Source: Galbula dea (Eukaryota; Chordata; Aves; Piciformes; Galbulidae). Taken from it: 64,000 nt of DNA. Shown here piece by piece: positions 38,855 to 51,361 of this stretch. The stretch lies in the NCBI GenBank assembly GCA_013399015.1, contig VWZX01001053.1, forward strand, positions 62,001 to 126,000. The letters run 5' to 3'. The translations under genes and the position numbers were made by a program. The notes beneath the pieces are model-generated. The model saw only the letters and a list, made by a program, of their open reading frames with translations, did no database searches and was not told the DNA's origin. How positions within the stretch are numbered: position 1 is the stretch's first letter; every line of letters starts with the position of its first letter.

Positions 38855-40865
38855 CTGCTACCTGCAGCAGCCAGATGAATTGTTTTGTTTCTTGTTGCAA
38901 GGAGAGCACAACTCCTCACTGCAAAGTTCCTATTCCTTTTCCTCCTTAAAAATCATACTGTAACACCCAGAAATACCACCTGAGGAAAGGGACAGCTGCA
39001 GAAAAGACCTGCTTGCTACTTTTGATGTTTCTTAGGATTAGAGAACTTGCCTTTGTGGACAGGTCAGAATTTCTGTATTCAAAGTAGTGTTATGTAGACT
39101 GCTTTCAGTTTTAGAAAACCCTGATTTTGTGTTATTAGCCTAGGACATTAGGGATTGGCAGCCTGGAGAAATACAGCTAGTGGCAAAAGTTTCAGTGTAA
39201 CAGATTTTAATGGAAAAAATGGAGTAAGTTCACTGAAGCTGAAACATACTGTGGAAACATAAGCAGTTCTCATGAGGTTTTCTAAGAAAAAACAGCCTTG
39301 GAGTCCCAGCATGAAACTGTGAGGATCAAGGAGAGCCAGAAGCTCACAGTTGGTTACAGTGTTTACTGGGGATGCGAGACCTGGCTTCAAGAGCTCTTTT
39401 TTCTGACAGCTCCTCACACCCTAAGCAAGACTTTTTGAGTTGGGCCATACTAGGGGCACTCACCCTCTACTGCAGCTCTCCTTTGCAGAAAGGAAACCCA
39501 AGTGCTGTGGAAGAGCTCCCATAGCTGCAAAGAGGAGCCTGGGAGAGAGCTATGCTGGAATTGCCTTCCTGAAGCTGCTGAAAGATAGCACAGAGCTGCA
39601 TATGTGCCCCAAGCAGAGGGGTGCTGGCTAGACAGCGTGTTGGTGCTAGTGTACAAGCACATCTACACTCTTTGCAAGACGTGAAAAATTTAAAGTCATT
39701 TCCTCCTTCCCCCCCAATGAAACAGGAATATTTCTGATTACATAAAAGAACAGAAAATAGATTTGCTACCCAGATCTCAATACTACTTTTTCCCCACAGC
39801 TAACACAATCATTGCTCAAAACTCTTATTTGTAGAAACAGTTGCTGTTCCTATGACTCAATTCAATCTGTGGTACTAAATTCCTAAGGACGCTTTTTGTG
39901 AGCAATGGCCAGAGGAATGGGGCCCAATGTGTGTACATTTTGTATGTGCAACAAGAACCTTGCAACAAGCACGTTTTGCAAATAAAAGTAAACAAATCTC
40001 ACTACCCAAAGAGGGTAATTTGTAATAAAGTTAAGAAAACATCACTCCTTACTCTTACTTCACCGTTAAATATTCTTTACTTTGTAAAGAACTGCTCTGA
40101 ATTTCTTTCCTGCTTGTTCTGACCATCTTTGTCCCAAAAAAGAGTTTAAATAGCAGCTCCTCATTGCTCACTGCTGCTATTACACTAAAAAATGTATACT
40201 GACTCTTTTCATACAGCTCTGGAGGCAGAAATACTGAAAAAAAGCTTCTTTTCAAGGAGCAATCTTGTGTTGGCAGGAAAATTGACAAGATGACCTAATA
40301 GGTCTTTCCATGTCTAATTTCCCTGAGCCTACTACTCCTGTAGAGAAAAAATAACTTGTCAGCAAACTTGTTATGGAAGAAAATATCACAGTAAAAATAG
40401 TTGTAGAAAGTAACCCACCAGTTCCTTGATGTAAGATAAGAATATATTTGTTCTCCTCACAGTTGCTTATGCCTGAGAAAAACATGCTCCCAGATTCTGT
40501 ACTGCAGTAAAAAATCTCAAGTAGCAGTGGAAAACAACTAAGAAAGTTACTAAGCAATTCTCAAATACATAGCAAGTTAAAAAGGTTCAGTCAAGCCTTT
40601 ATTTACCTACACCATACATTTTTTTATGCCTTCTTGAAAAATAGATGTATTTTGTCAGAATTTGGAATTTAAAGAATAAAGAAGCAATGACAATTTTTTG
40701 CAATTCCTAAATGCACCACCTTTTTTTACAGGTTAAGGTCAGTCTAGTACCACCATCAATAATTGCATTTGGTTAAAGGAATTAGAGAGGCAAGGCAGAG
40801 AAGGTCTGATAATAAGTAGCAAGGTTAATTCTTATGTCTTCTCTGTTTTAACAAAGCTTTTGCAG

Positions 40866-40879
40866 AAAAAAAAAAAAAA
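40866..40879. repeat. Poly(A) tract beside CR1
   Basis: Fourteen A bases lie about a dozen bases outside the 3' tail of the minus-strand CR1 that follows. CR1 elements do not normally end in poly(A), so this is probably independent low-complexity DNA. Confidence 0.7.
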
Positions 40880-40892
40880 TCTTACCTACTTG

Positions 40893-41423
40893 ACAGAATC
40901 ATAGAATGGTTTGGTTTGAATGGGACCTTAAAGACCATTTAGTTCCAAGCCTCCTGCCATGGGTAGGGACACTTTCCACTAGACCAGGTTGTTCGAGGCC
41001 TCATCCAAGCTGGTTTTGAACACTACAAGGGATGGCACATCCACAGCCTCTCTGGGCAACCTGTTTCAGTGTCTCACCACCCTCACCATAAAGAATTTCT
41101 TCCTGCTACCTAATCCAAACCTAGCCTCTTTCAGTTTAAAACCATTACCCCTTGTCCTGTCACTGCACTCCTGGGTAAAGAGTTCCTCTCCAGCCTTCCT
41201 GTAGAAGGAAGAAAGTACTGGAAGGTCACAACAAGGTCTCTCCAGAGCCACCTTTTCTTCAGGCTGAACAATCCCAACTCTCTCAACCTGTCCTCATAGG
41301 GAAGGTGCTCCAGTCTCATGACAATTTTGTAGCCCTTCTCTGGACCCACCTGAGCAAGTTCATCTCTTTCTTATGCTGAAGGCCCCAGAGCTGAACACAG
41401 TAATCCAGGTGAGGTGTCACCAG
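40893..41423 (-). mobile_element. CR1 LINE 3' fragment (type A)
   Basis: The plus strand starts 'acagaatcatagaatggttt' and contains 'gccatgggtagggacacttt' and 'cctctctgggcaacctgttt', the reversed 3' end of a type A CR1. Minus-strand frames within 41349-41066 encode LEHLPYEDRLRELGLFSLKK and SDRTRGNGFKLK, both from the end of ORF2, in two frames, showing at least one frameshift. Truncation falls close to 'aatccaggtgaggtgtcacc'. Confidence 0.94.
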
Positions 41424-43879
41424 AGAACTTTGACTCTATCAATGAAAAATAGTTTTCCTCACAGTTTAGTTCCTATGAAACTCTATGAACTAATAAGTTG
41501 TGATCTGGTTCAAAATAACACTGGTGTTCTCACATGATTCATTCTCAAATTACAAGGTGCAATTGGCTGAAATAGCAGCACAGTAGTATTTATAATACAA
41601 AAGATATCCAGGTACCTTACTGTAGGAAACTACAACTACCACTGTATTAAGGGTAGAAAAACAAATTTTTTCAAAGATAACACTGAGAAAAAAACAGCAT
41701 TGAATTTCTTTGCACACTATTATACATGGGAAATAGTGGCACAAAACTCTCTCTTCTGGTGGGGAAAAAAATCCAACAAACAACAAAGAACTGGAGCCCT
41801 GAGATACTGTAATTTGAAATTCAGTCACTGCCTCTCCTTATGCTTTAGGAATACATGGATACAGATCTATACTCAAATCTGGAACCACATCTGATTTATA
41901 CAGCACAGGATTATATCTAACATGGCCCACAACAACAACAAACCTTGGATATCACTGCTGGTGAACCAAAATTCTTTTAGGTTAAAAGGTACCTTCAGAG
42001 GAGCATACATTGACCATTCTTATCATTTTCCCAACTTAGTATTTTTTGGCAGTTTTTTCTATCCCACTCTTCTGTCTCCATCAGATCTGAATCTATTTCT
42101 GTGTGGCAGCAAAAGCAACAGTGTCTGTCTCAGTCCATCTTAATGATGGCCTTGATTATGTATTATAATCTCTAATCAAATTATATTAGCTGACAGAAAA
42201 CAAACCCTAATTTTCTATAATGCAACTATTAATGTGCACAGTCTATCTCATCTTATGGACTTGTGAAGTCCTGTCAAGTAAGTATTGGTCTGAGAAGTGA
42301 ATATTCTTCTTGCATCAGTCTTTTGGGGATTTATTTTTTTTGTTGGGTTGAGGTTTTGGGGATTTTCTTTTGGGTGTTTTCACTTTAGTCTTATAAAGTT
42401 CCCATCTAGATTCTAGCCAACTGAATATATGCAGAAGATAATGAAATATGGTACTGTCTGCTAATATGATTCATTTGCCATAAATGGTTATTGGAGAGCC
42501 ATATTTCATGACTATAAGATCTTATCTGTGTTTATCCCATTACTGGAGGATTACCATGGCAGTATATCAAAGATAGAATAGTCATGAGCAACTTATAACC
42601 CCCTTAGGTTAGTTACAGGAATCTATATAGAGACTGTAATACACTCCATTATGTACCTGACAGGTAAGTTTCTTTGTTTTTGATTGGGTGTAATTACACG
42701 GAGTAGCATGTCAAATTAAAATCATGCTCACAGTGATATATGAGCATTTTACAGTCAGGATCACCAACATAACTCAAAACTGTGCAATGACATGAGATGA
42801 ACTCTCCATGACTACCTCAAGAAAGCTCACATGCATGTTTTTAACAGTACAATATGACCTATACTATCTTCTTCAAGATTTCAGAGGAGTCATTATGGAT
42901 GGGATATATTAAAACTATCAGCCAGTTTGTTCTGTAAAGAAAAAATCCATTTAGTTTTTACTGTCCAAATATCCCTTTGAAAAGGTAATCATCTTGGGTA
43001 TTATAGTATTATTTTAGCACTTGTTTAAAAGTAAATTATAGAGCAAGCATTCCACATTTTCTCCTGTCTAAATCAGTCATGTCTCTTGCACATACATAGG
43101 ATCCAAAACTATTGAGCGAGGGAGGGTCAGGAGAGGGAGAGAAAGGGAAAGCTAGTTTTAAGCACAAAACCTAGAAGTCCAGCATGATTTTTCTTCTTTT
43201 TAACTTAAACCATTAAAAATATTCCATGCATCTGCAGATACAAATGTGAGTATGCAAGTATTGTTTCACAAAAGAAGACAAGAGCAAAAAGTGCACAGCT
43301 TAAGCTCAGACTTGGAATTGAATGAACTTTAAATTATACTTCTGGAAACACTTCATGTAGCTAGAAACATGCCAGGTCAGCTAGGGAGTGGCCACCTCAT
43401 CCAGGTCTCCAAGTGTATCTATTGCTTCTAAAGGCAACAATAGGATAGGAGTTACAGATCTTGTTTGTGTCTTCACAAGGCCCAGTAAGAGTAGGAGGAC
43501 CAAAAAATGTCCTCCTCATCCTCAGGTAGACCAAGGGTTTTCTTAGTCTGCAGGTTCCCCTTAGCAGTCAGTGGAAAATCGTCTCAAACTAAGGAGTTAA
43601 GTTCCTTAAGGTGGATTCAATATCTATGATCTCACATGTCCCCACAGGGAAAAAAAAACATAACAAACCCAACTTCACAAACAAACCAACTAACCAAACC
43701 AACAAACAAAAATCCACCACCAACTCAGCATGAGGTAACAGGTAATCTTTGTTCTGCAAAACTGGAGCAATATGCTTCACTGTGGCATAGCTAATATTCC
43801 TACCTTGCCTTCAAAACTAGACAAATATACAAAACCATCTACAAAAAAGTAAGAATTAACTCATGTATTTAAAGCAATA
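41424..43879. other. AT-rich non-coding DNA
   Basis: About 2.4 kb of AT-rich sequence between two minus-strand CR1 pieces. I see no CR1 coding remnant in it. A G/T-rich run lies near 42330-42385 and an A/C-rich run at 43649-43718. Confidence 0.5.
43649..43718. repeat. A/C-rich low-complexity run
   Basis: Degenerate units such as 'caaac' and 'aacc' repeat across about 70 bases. It is simple-sequence DNA. Confidence 0.7.
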
Positions 43880-44690
43880 AGAGATGAAGCTCTCTATGTC
43901 ATGTCTCTCCAGCAACACTATGGCCCTCAGTTCATCTGGTTTATTGCCCAAACCGTGTGCATTTGCATAGAGGCACTTCAGTTGGGCTGGACATGTCACC
44001 TTCTTAGGCAACCCCTTCTTGATATCCTTGGGGAGTCTTGGTGCATCATCTCTGGCTTGCCTCAGGGAATCAACCTGAGAGCTCTTAGTAGTGTTCAAAC
44101 CTTCTGCCCCTGGTGTGCTGCCCCACTGTTTGTCACAAGCAAGCATAGGATTCCTACCCCCCTCCCCCCTCAAACCTAGTTTAAAGCCCTATCAATGAGC
44201 CCTGCCAACTCCTGCCCTGGAATCCTTTTCCCCCTCTGGGTCAATTGCACCCCATTTGCACCTCTAACGCCTTGTATACCGAGCCACGATTGTAAAACCC
44301 AAAGCCCTCTCGATGACACCAGTCCCGGAGCCATGAATTAACCTGTTGACTCTTACTATGTATTCCTTCCTCCATAGCTGATGTCAAAGGGATGGAGGAG
44401 AACACCACTTGAGCTCCTGCTCCCTTTACCAGTTGCCCCAAAGCCCTGAAATCTCCCTTAATTGATCATGAGCCTCGCATCGCTACATTATCACTACCCA
44501 CCTGAAAGATCAGGAGTGGGTAATAATCTGCAGGATTCACCAGGGTGGGAATTTTATCTACTACATCCTTTACCAAATGTCTTACCTGGTGCATATCAGG
44601 CCCTCTGCTACACTCAATAGGGAGTCACTTTATATTAGAGCAATTTTTAACAAGGGGGTCTCTGACATCACCTAGCTACCTCAAATGTGG
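43880..44690 (-). mobile_element. CR1 LINE 5' fragment (ORF1-ORF2 junction)
   Basis: This segment contains no 3' tail. It carries, in minus-strand order, part of the ORF1 esterase domain, the ORF1 C-terminus and the start of the ORF2 endonuclease. Most CR1 insertions keep the 3' end and lose the 5' end, so an internal 5' piece alone implies later deletion, rearrangement or decay beyond recognition of the rest. The left limit is where the endonuclease similarity stops, near 43880. The right limit near 44690 is approximate. Confidence 0.8.
43925..44600 (-). pseudogene. CR1 ORF1 esterase end and ORF2 endonuclease start, broken
   Basis: On the minus strand, a frame with a stop near 44475 encodes the C-terminal half of the SGNH-type esterase that Kapitonov and Jurka described in CR1-like ORF1. 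Visible parts are YYPLLIFQVGSDN, GAGAQVVFSS and VNSWLRDWCHREGFGFYN. The 'VGSDN' at 44487-44501 sits where the family's third esterase block lies. The ORF1 C-terminal LAGLIDRAL is read at about 44178-44210 in another frame, so there is a frameshift between them. Downstream, LKCLYANAHGLGNKPDEL (about 43930-43990) corresponds to the first conserved block of the APE-type endonuclease of ORF2. The catalytic core beyond that is missing. No function can remain. Confidence 0.78.
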
Positions 44691-46735
44691 AAAACAAAGC
44701 AAGTGTCTATTCTGCATTTTGGTGACTTCTGGATGAGACAATCTACAAAAATGTTTTGGCAGATGGTGCATGCATGGTTTGGGAGTGGCAGGCCAACTCT
44801 TTATTTTCTTCAGTATTTTCTTCTTGAAACATTACCTTTTGTCCATAGCCAGTATTGTTTCAGGAGTGATTTTAATATGTTAAAGATGGGCTTGCAACAA
44901 ATGCTCTCACCACTTCTTAATTATTTCCACTGGATTTCAAAGCAGTCATGATGCAATTTACAAGAAAAGGCTACTTCTGTAGCTATTTGAGAAAGTTTTA
45001 TCTGTTGCATCATAGACATTTGGAAGTTCAGCTCTATAAGCTTTTATATTTTTAATTTTCCAACAGAAACAATAATAAGCAAGAAAAAAGTTAAAAGGTA
45101 TATCCTTGGAGTCTACAACATAATGTCAAAACAAGAACCAACTAAAAACCCAAACAAGAAAATAAAAGGACAGAAAGCTCTAAGGTAACACCAAGTGAAA
45201 GCCTGCACTATCTGGGGAAGAGTGACTTATGCTGTACTGACATATGTAATCATTGCATAACATAGGTTGACTATTATCACATCTCTGGCTCTGGGCACAT
45301 GGCTATCAGTTTATCAGATACCTACTATGCAATGTTGCCTTTTCCAATAAAGGAAGAAGTGCAAAAAAAACCCATATAACTTGAGACATGTAGAAGTTAA
45401 ATGCATAATGTGGAAGAATATTGAAGATTTTGAAGAAAAATTCAGTAACTAAGATGAAAAAAAACAAACCAGGTGCAAGTGAAAGAAAAGGGCCATGTGA
45501 ACTGAAGGGAGGCTATACTCTGTCCCTCTGCTTCACCTTCCAGACTATTAGAGGTGTTACAGCCTTTCTTATATCTGACCCCTTTATTTGCAATAATTGT
45601 AATCTCTATCCTCCAAACCACAGCACATGGACCTTTTCCTAGTTCACAGGCCAGTTTCTTCTGTGATTGAGAAGATGTTTTGCATTGGTTGCAATGCTAT
45701 TACAAAGAAATCTAAAATTCTAACGATGCCAATAGCTGATAGGATGACACTGTCATATATTGAAACTAAAGGCTTGTATTAAACTCAAAAATCTAGCTGA
45801 AAGGAAATTAATTTGGAAAAATGAAGATATTAAGAGGCTACAGCAAAATCTCTTCTCAGTCAACTGGCCTGAGGCTGGAAAGAAAGCATAGGTGGATATA
45901 TAAACTATGGTTTTAATTTCTACTAAATACTAATATGACTGCTTTAGGAGATATCCAGGATAAGATCACTATTTAGACAGTGTACAGTTAAGAGAGACAT
46001 CAGATTTTCAGAGTTCATTTTATAATGGCTTAACCACTACCACCAACTTCAAAGGGAGAGCAGGGGAAAAATCAGTGACTTCAACAGGAATAAAGCTGGG
46101 CCAGTAACAGACATCACTGCTGATGTAAGTACAGAGCATGTATCGGTAAAGCATCATGTTAAAATAAAATTGTACTCTATAGGATATCAGCTGAGGAAGA
46201 CAGCCCACAACTCATGCTGAGAAACCTATAGAAGAGACAAGGAAAGGGGGTGAAAAACTTATTTAGAGAAAAATCAAGTCAAATAAACAAAATAGTTCCA
46301 TCTGGATTTCTTTTTTTCTGGGTGCGGTTCATAAAACCGAAGATTCTAGGCTTCCCTTTTATCCACAGTTCAAAAGACCTGAGGGCACTTAAATACTTCA
46401 AAATTTTTGTTAAGATTTAAACATTTAAAAATTACAAGTGCAAACTTTTTTTTCAACTAAATCACATGGTTCTTCAAATTGAAATTATTACAGTGGATAG
46501 ATGAATATTACACTCCAGAAGTTTTTCAGTTAAGATTAAAAAGCAAAGTATGCTTTGTTTTCAAGTACAAACATAATTTTGAATTTCTTTACTTTAGAAC
46601 TTCTACATTGTTTTCTGTTTGGTTTACATTGAAGAGTTAATTTTATATTGTATGGTACTGTTAAAAAAAAACAACAAAGAAATACATTACTGAGTATTTC
46701 TTCACAAAATTCAAGCATTAGTGTTTGGTTTGTTC
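44691..46735. other. AT-rich non-coding DNA
   Basis: About 2 kb between a minus-strand CR1 fragment and a plus-strand CR1. No gene, RNA or further repeat family is recognised. Confidence 0.55.
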
Positions 46736-47862
46736 TTGTGGATGCTCTCTATGTAGACTTTAGTAAAGCCATTGACACTGTTTTTCACAGCATTCTCCTG
46801 GAGAAGCTGGTAGCTCCTGGCTTAGACAGGTGTACTCTACATTGGGTAAAGAACTGGCTAGATGCCTGAGCCCAAAAAGTGGTGGTGAATGGAATTAAAT
46901 CCATTTGGCAACCAGACAGAAGTGCTGTTCTCCAGGACTCAATATTGGGATCAGTCCTCTTTAATACCTTTATCAATCATCTGGATGAGGGGATCAAGTT
47001 TGCAGACAACACCAAGTTGGGTGGGAACGTTGATCTGCTTGAGAGTAGGGAGGCTCTACAGAGGGATCTGGATAGGCTGGATCAAGGGACCAAGGGCAAC
47101 TGTGTGAGATATAACAGTGTCAGGTGCCAGGTCCTGAACTTGAGCCACAAAAACCCCAAGCAACGCTACAGGCTTGGGGCAGAGTGGCAGGAAAGCTGCC
47201 CAGCAGAAAAGGACCTTGGGGTGCTGGTGGACAGCCCGATGAACAGGAGCCAGCTGTGTGCCCAGGTGATCAAGAAGGCAAACAGCATCCTGTCTTGTAT
47301 GAGAAATGATGTGGCCAGAAGAACTAGAGCAGTGATAGCCCCCCTCTACTTGGCACTGGTGAGGCCACAGCTCAAACACTATCTTCAGTTTTTGGGGTCA
47401 TTACTGCAAGAAAGACACAGAGGCACCGGAATGCATCCAAAGAAGGGCAACAAAGATGGTGAAGAGCACAAGTCTTCTGAGTAGTGGCTGAGGAAACTGG
47501 GGTTGTATAGCTTGGAGAAAAGGCAGCTCAGGGGAGGCCTTCTCCCTCTCTACAACTACCTGAAAGAAGGTTGTAGCGAGGTGGGGTTGGTCTCTTTTCT
47601 GAAGTAATAAGCTAAAGGACAAGAGGAACTGGCCTCAAGTTGCAGTAGGAGAGATTTAGGTTAGCTATTAGGAAAAATTTTTCTCTAAAAACCTTGTCAA
47701 GCACTGGAAGAGGCTGCCCAGGGAAGATGTTGAGTCACCATCCCTGGAGGTATTTAAAAGATGTGTAGATGTGGTACGTAAGGACATGATTTGGCAGTGC
47801 TGGGTTAGTGGTTGGAATCTGTGATCTTAAAGGTCTTTTCCAACCTAAACAATTCTATAATT
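46736..47862 (+). mobile_element. CR1 LINE, 1.1 kb 5'-truncated copy (type B), plus strand
   Basis: The copy begins inside the reverse transcriptase domain of ORF2 and runs to the 3' terminus, ending 'ggtcttttccaacctaaaca' and 'attctata'. The 3' UTR reads 'ctggaggtatttaaaagatg' and 'ggacatgatttggcagtgct', the same type as 15.5 kb. It is the longer of the two plus-strand CR1 copies. The last octamer units have decayed into 'attttttatt'. Confidence 0.95.
46738..47600 (+). pseudogene. CR1 ORF2 reverse transcriptase remnant, inactive
   Basis: A first frame to 46869 encodes motif A (DALYVDFSKAIDT) and LEKLVAPGLDRCTLHWVKNW, then a stop. A second frame, 46879-47484, continues with VVNGIKS and LFNTFINHLDEG, then CPAEKDLGVLVDS and APLYLALVRPQL. 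The motif B region normally reading like SGVPQGSVLGP is badly altered (LQDSILGSVLF). Motif C at 46999-47010 reads F-A-D-N instead of F-A-D-D. A few residues just before it, usually ECTLS-like, are missing. Further downstream the C-terminus (QFWAPHYKKD in relatives) is shifted out of frame near 47390. The polymerase cannot be active. Confidence 0.92.
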
Positions 47863-50031
47863 TTTTATTCCACTTTTATGGGCCAGCTATGTTCCAGGTT
47901 GTTACAAACAAATACTTTATATTTAACTAAAAATCCTCATAATAAGTAAAATAAATATACTGGAATAAGATATTGTTCTCTTCTCAAGCCAAGAACCTAA
48001 ATTTTACATATTCAGAATTGAGCCTATGATAGCTGTATTAAACAATAATATATTTTGTTCTGAGTTATGCTGTTTTAAAAGGATTTCTTAAAATATGCTT
48101 TGCCTTCTTTGATGATTCTTTTCTTGCAAAGATAATTCAAACCAGCAAGGGCCCACCCAGTCAGAGGAACAAAAGGTCTAGTCCTTGATGAGCAGTATTT
48201 GTAAGCACTCACTACTAATATTAATTAATTTGATAATTTATCCTCTTTTTCTATTCATCAGTTGTCTCCATGTGGTTTAAATATTCATTCTCTATTCAAA
48301 ACTATTCACACTGGATGAATTTCATTCCTCTGTGGTGGACCAGCATAAGGCATATGCATCACTTCAATTCTCTGAATAGGGTTCAAATGAGTCTCAAAGC
48401 ACTATATTGTCTCTCAGTTCGTGAATAAATTTCACCATTTGGCTAGATGTAGATTCTTTCTGAACTGCTTGTTGCAAGTTACCCTCTGTGCTTCAGTTGT
48501 TGCTAGGTGGTGCCTTGATCTGTGGCTCCATAGCTTTGGGTATTTGTTTTTGCACTTAGTGGTGCATTCACAGCACCCTTTAAATACCCATCACTGATGC
48601 ACTGTATCAGTGATCTGAGCTACTTTTGTGGATGAATGCAGATAATCATCCTGTACCTGCCTGTGTCTTCTACCAGCTATGGGGACTGACCCACACCTAC
48701 TGCATTTAGGATATTCAGACACCCTGGACAAATGTCCAAAGTGTTTCTATTTCAACAAGACTTATGGATGAAAAAGGACACATACTCAGAGATCTCTAGC
48801 CAGAGGGTAGGTTTAAATTTAGACTTGTAGCGGTGGCAGGGACCATCATCTTCTTACATGTATGCACCAAGCACAAGAGAGCACTCTTTTGTGACTGGAT
48901 TTCTTATGCCCTCTTCCACAAACAGGCAAGCAAAAAAAAATAAGTAGAAAACCCCAAATAAGATTAGCTATTTAAAGACTGAACTGAGAGGGATTATTTC
49001 AAGTCCAAAATTCTCTCTTTTTACAAATATTCTGCCAATAAACTTTTTCCTAGATTCTAATCCCAAAGGCTGAAGTCAACTGCAAGTTTCAAGTAATTGT
49101 AGAAGTGCAGGAATATTTTTCCAGCTCTGGCATTGACCAAGAATCCTTTTCAATGAAGTTTTGGTTGTGAGTTTTTCTTTTACAGTTCAGTATCATAATT
49201 AAACCAGAGCTGAAGCAAACAGTATACCCTCTCTAACAAAGAAACTTATCAGAAAGTTACTTTGAGGAGGGAAGATAAGATAAAAAAGGCAGCATTCATT
49301 AAGAGCCCAGACAGATCATCTTCATTCATTCTCCAAAATCATTATGTAGATTAGCAAAGAATGAAAGGTAGCTGTGGGAGGAATGAAGAGACATCATTCT
49401 TATACAACAAATATGCTACAGTGATAAGTGATAGAAAATGGTGCCGAATATACTTAAAAGTTTAGCTAAGAAAACCCTTTGCTCTGTAAAATTGACACAG
49501 GTTAGCCTCATTGCCTATTAGTATTACTGGAAAGTTTTAAAAGATATGACTCTGAGAACACTATGTCAGATTAGGAACTGGAATTCAAACAAATGCAGCC
49601 TACAGGAAAGACAAGGGCATTTCTAACTACTTTTGCCCTTTGCCATTGCAAGCTTCTGCAAAGTTAAAAAGACCCTATGAATCAACAGGGGAGCTCAGGA
49701 AAGTGGCTTTCACTTACATCTGAATTATGTATGGGCAGTTCCATGACTCACAAGCACTCACGAAACGAATAGCAGAGTGCTGCACGCTGCATGTCCCCGA
49801 CACACATCTGGGCTATGTCCCAACAACATACACCAGCTACAATGCTTTCTCTGAATAAAGTATACTCTCAGAGCCAGGAATTACAAGAAACTAGCAGGGG
49901 AATGATATATTATGTTCCAAAAACATAGCTAGTATGTCCATGCCTAACTTCTACCTGATCCTGCATTCTTTGGGATCTCGAAAACTCTTCTCACAGCAAA
50001 CAGGGCTTTTGTGTGCAAAAGGAAGCACAGT

Positions 50032-50062
50032 AAAAAAAAAAACAAAAAACAAAACCAAACCC
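50032..50062. repeat. A-rich low-complexity run
   Basis: A run of eleven A bases followed by 'caaaaaacaaaaccaaaccc'. This is simple-sequence DNA with interspersed C. Confidence 0.7.
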
Positions 50063-51335
50063 ACAGTAAGCATTTTTGTATAGCGATGATGTTCAAATAC
50101 TGGACCTTTAAGGAGAAGTGTCTTTTCACTTTTTTTCATTAATTAGCTCAGTTTGTCCCACAGAAATGCAAAGGTTCGGTACCCTTTGCGTGTAACTGAC
50201 TATCCCTGTTGTCAGGTTTGAAGCTTGTTCATACTTTGGTTGCTAGTTCTGAAGGTCAGAGAGTGAGCCTTCCCTCATTGAAGCAGAGGTCCTAGCACTG
50301 ACCAGGATTTCACTCCAAGAACCTATTTTACTCCCTGTAGCACAAGACTTTTGCTGATTTATGCCACATAACAGCAGAAAAGACTCACATATCCTTTAAA
50401 AAAACCATCTTCCCTTGACAGCACAACAAAGAATGATGCGTGGCATTTTGTGAAGCTGATTAATTGAGTGGTGGAAAGGAGCAAGGCACAACTCCTCTGA
50501 AAGTAATATTTACCCTCCCTGTTTACCTTGACATTGAGGTTGGCTCCTGCTGTCAGCTATCAGTTGATTGTTCCAGTGATTGCAATGACAGCATGAATCA
50601 TAATGCAAAAAACATGTTACACATTGAATGATAGATGTGCAAATTTCAGGCCAATTCCTACTGGATCATTCGTTGCAATTCATTCAACGGATCAGAATAT
50701 CTCCTGACTAGAGCCACATGCCTTGTTTTTGAAATTTTAACTACTGAAGTGTGCAAGACATTGTCCCCATGGCCTGTGACAAGGAGGGGCTTCAGTCAGA
50801 CGGCCACCTGTCATTTCAAACATCAAATACTGCACATTTTTATGTGGGCCCCCTGTCAGACTCCTTTCCCAGATGCATTACTGTCAGGTCTGTTCAACAG
50901 TTTCTCTAAGGGACATGAGAAGTTATAGTTTTGCCATACAATCTCTGCAGTTTGTTTTGGAATAAGGCATTAGTTTCCCTGTGCTCCACAAACTCTACAG
51001 TCTTCATACTTGCTGCCAAGAAAATGGAATCACAATCCCAACCAAAGGAGACAGGTTCTGTCTAAGGCAGTCAGCTTCAGACAAAACTCTTTTAATACTT
51101 GCTTACTTAAAATCCCATTGATTTCCTTATAACCTCTGGAAAAGTCTGTTAGGAGTAGAAATGGAAATGACAGTCTCTGGAGATTCCAGAGCAAAGAAGC
51201 TCTTCCCACTTTCTTGGGCTGCTTATAGGAGCATAAGCACTCCTACATAGTACAAGACAAAGGTAATTTATTTTACTTTAATATTTTTTCTTGCTCTTCT
51301 ATTTCATTTTTTTTCCCCTGTAAAAAATGTTTAAA

Positions 51336-51361
51336 ATATATATATATATATAAAAAAAAAA
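51336..51361. repeat. (AT)n microsatellite followed by poly(A)
   Basis: About eight AT units run directly into ten A bases. It is likely length-variable. Confidence 0.8.

Larger units (their letters stand above)
38306..40892. other. Non-coding DNA with an assembly join
   Basis: AT-rich sequence containing the N at 38778 with duplicated flanks, a GC-richer patch at about 39.4-39.6 kb and a run of 14 A bases (40866-40879) immediately before the CR1 at 40.9 kb. No gene is recognised. Confidence 0.5.

Noticed and set aside
43649..43780. Hydrophobic 63-codon minus-strand frame suggesting a small membrane protein
   Set aside because: The hydrophobic residues come from reading the A/C-rich low-complexity run on the opposite strand.
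40893..44690. Treating the CR1 3' end at 40.9 kb and the 5' piece at 43.9 kb as one full-length CR1
   Set aside because: They share the minus strand, and the 2.4-kb gap is close to the ORF2 distance expected. But I see no endonuclease or reverse transcriptase remnant in between and the sequence there is AT-rich and unlike CR1. Only an alignment could rescue the idea.
47401..47622. Minus-strand 73-codon frame in the plus-strand CR1
   Set aside because: It is an antisense shadow of CR1 ORF2 C-terminal sequence.
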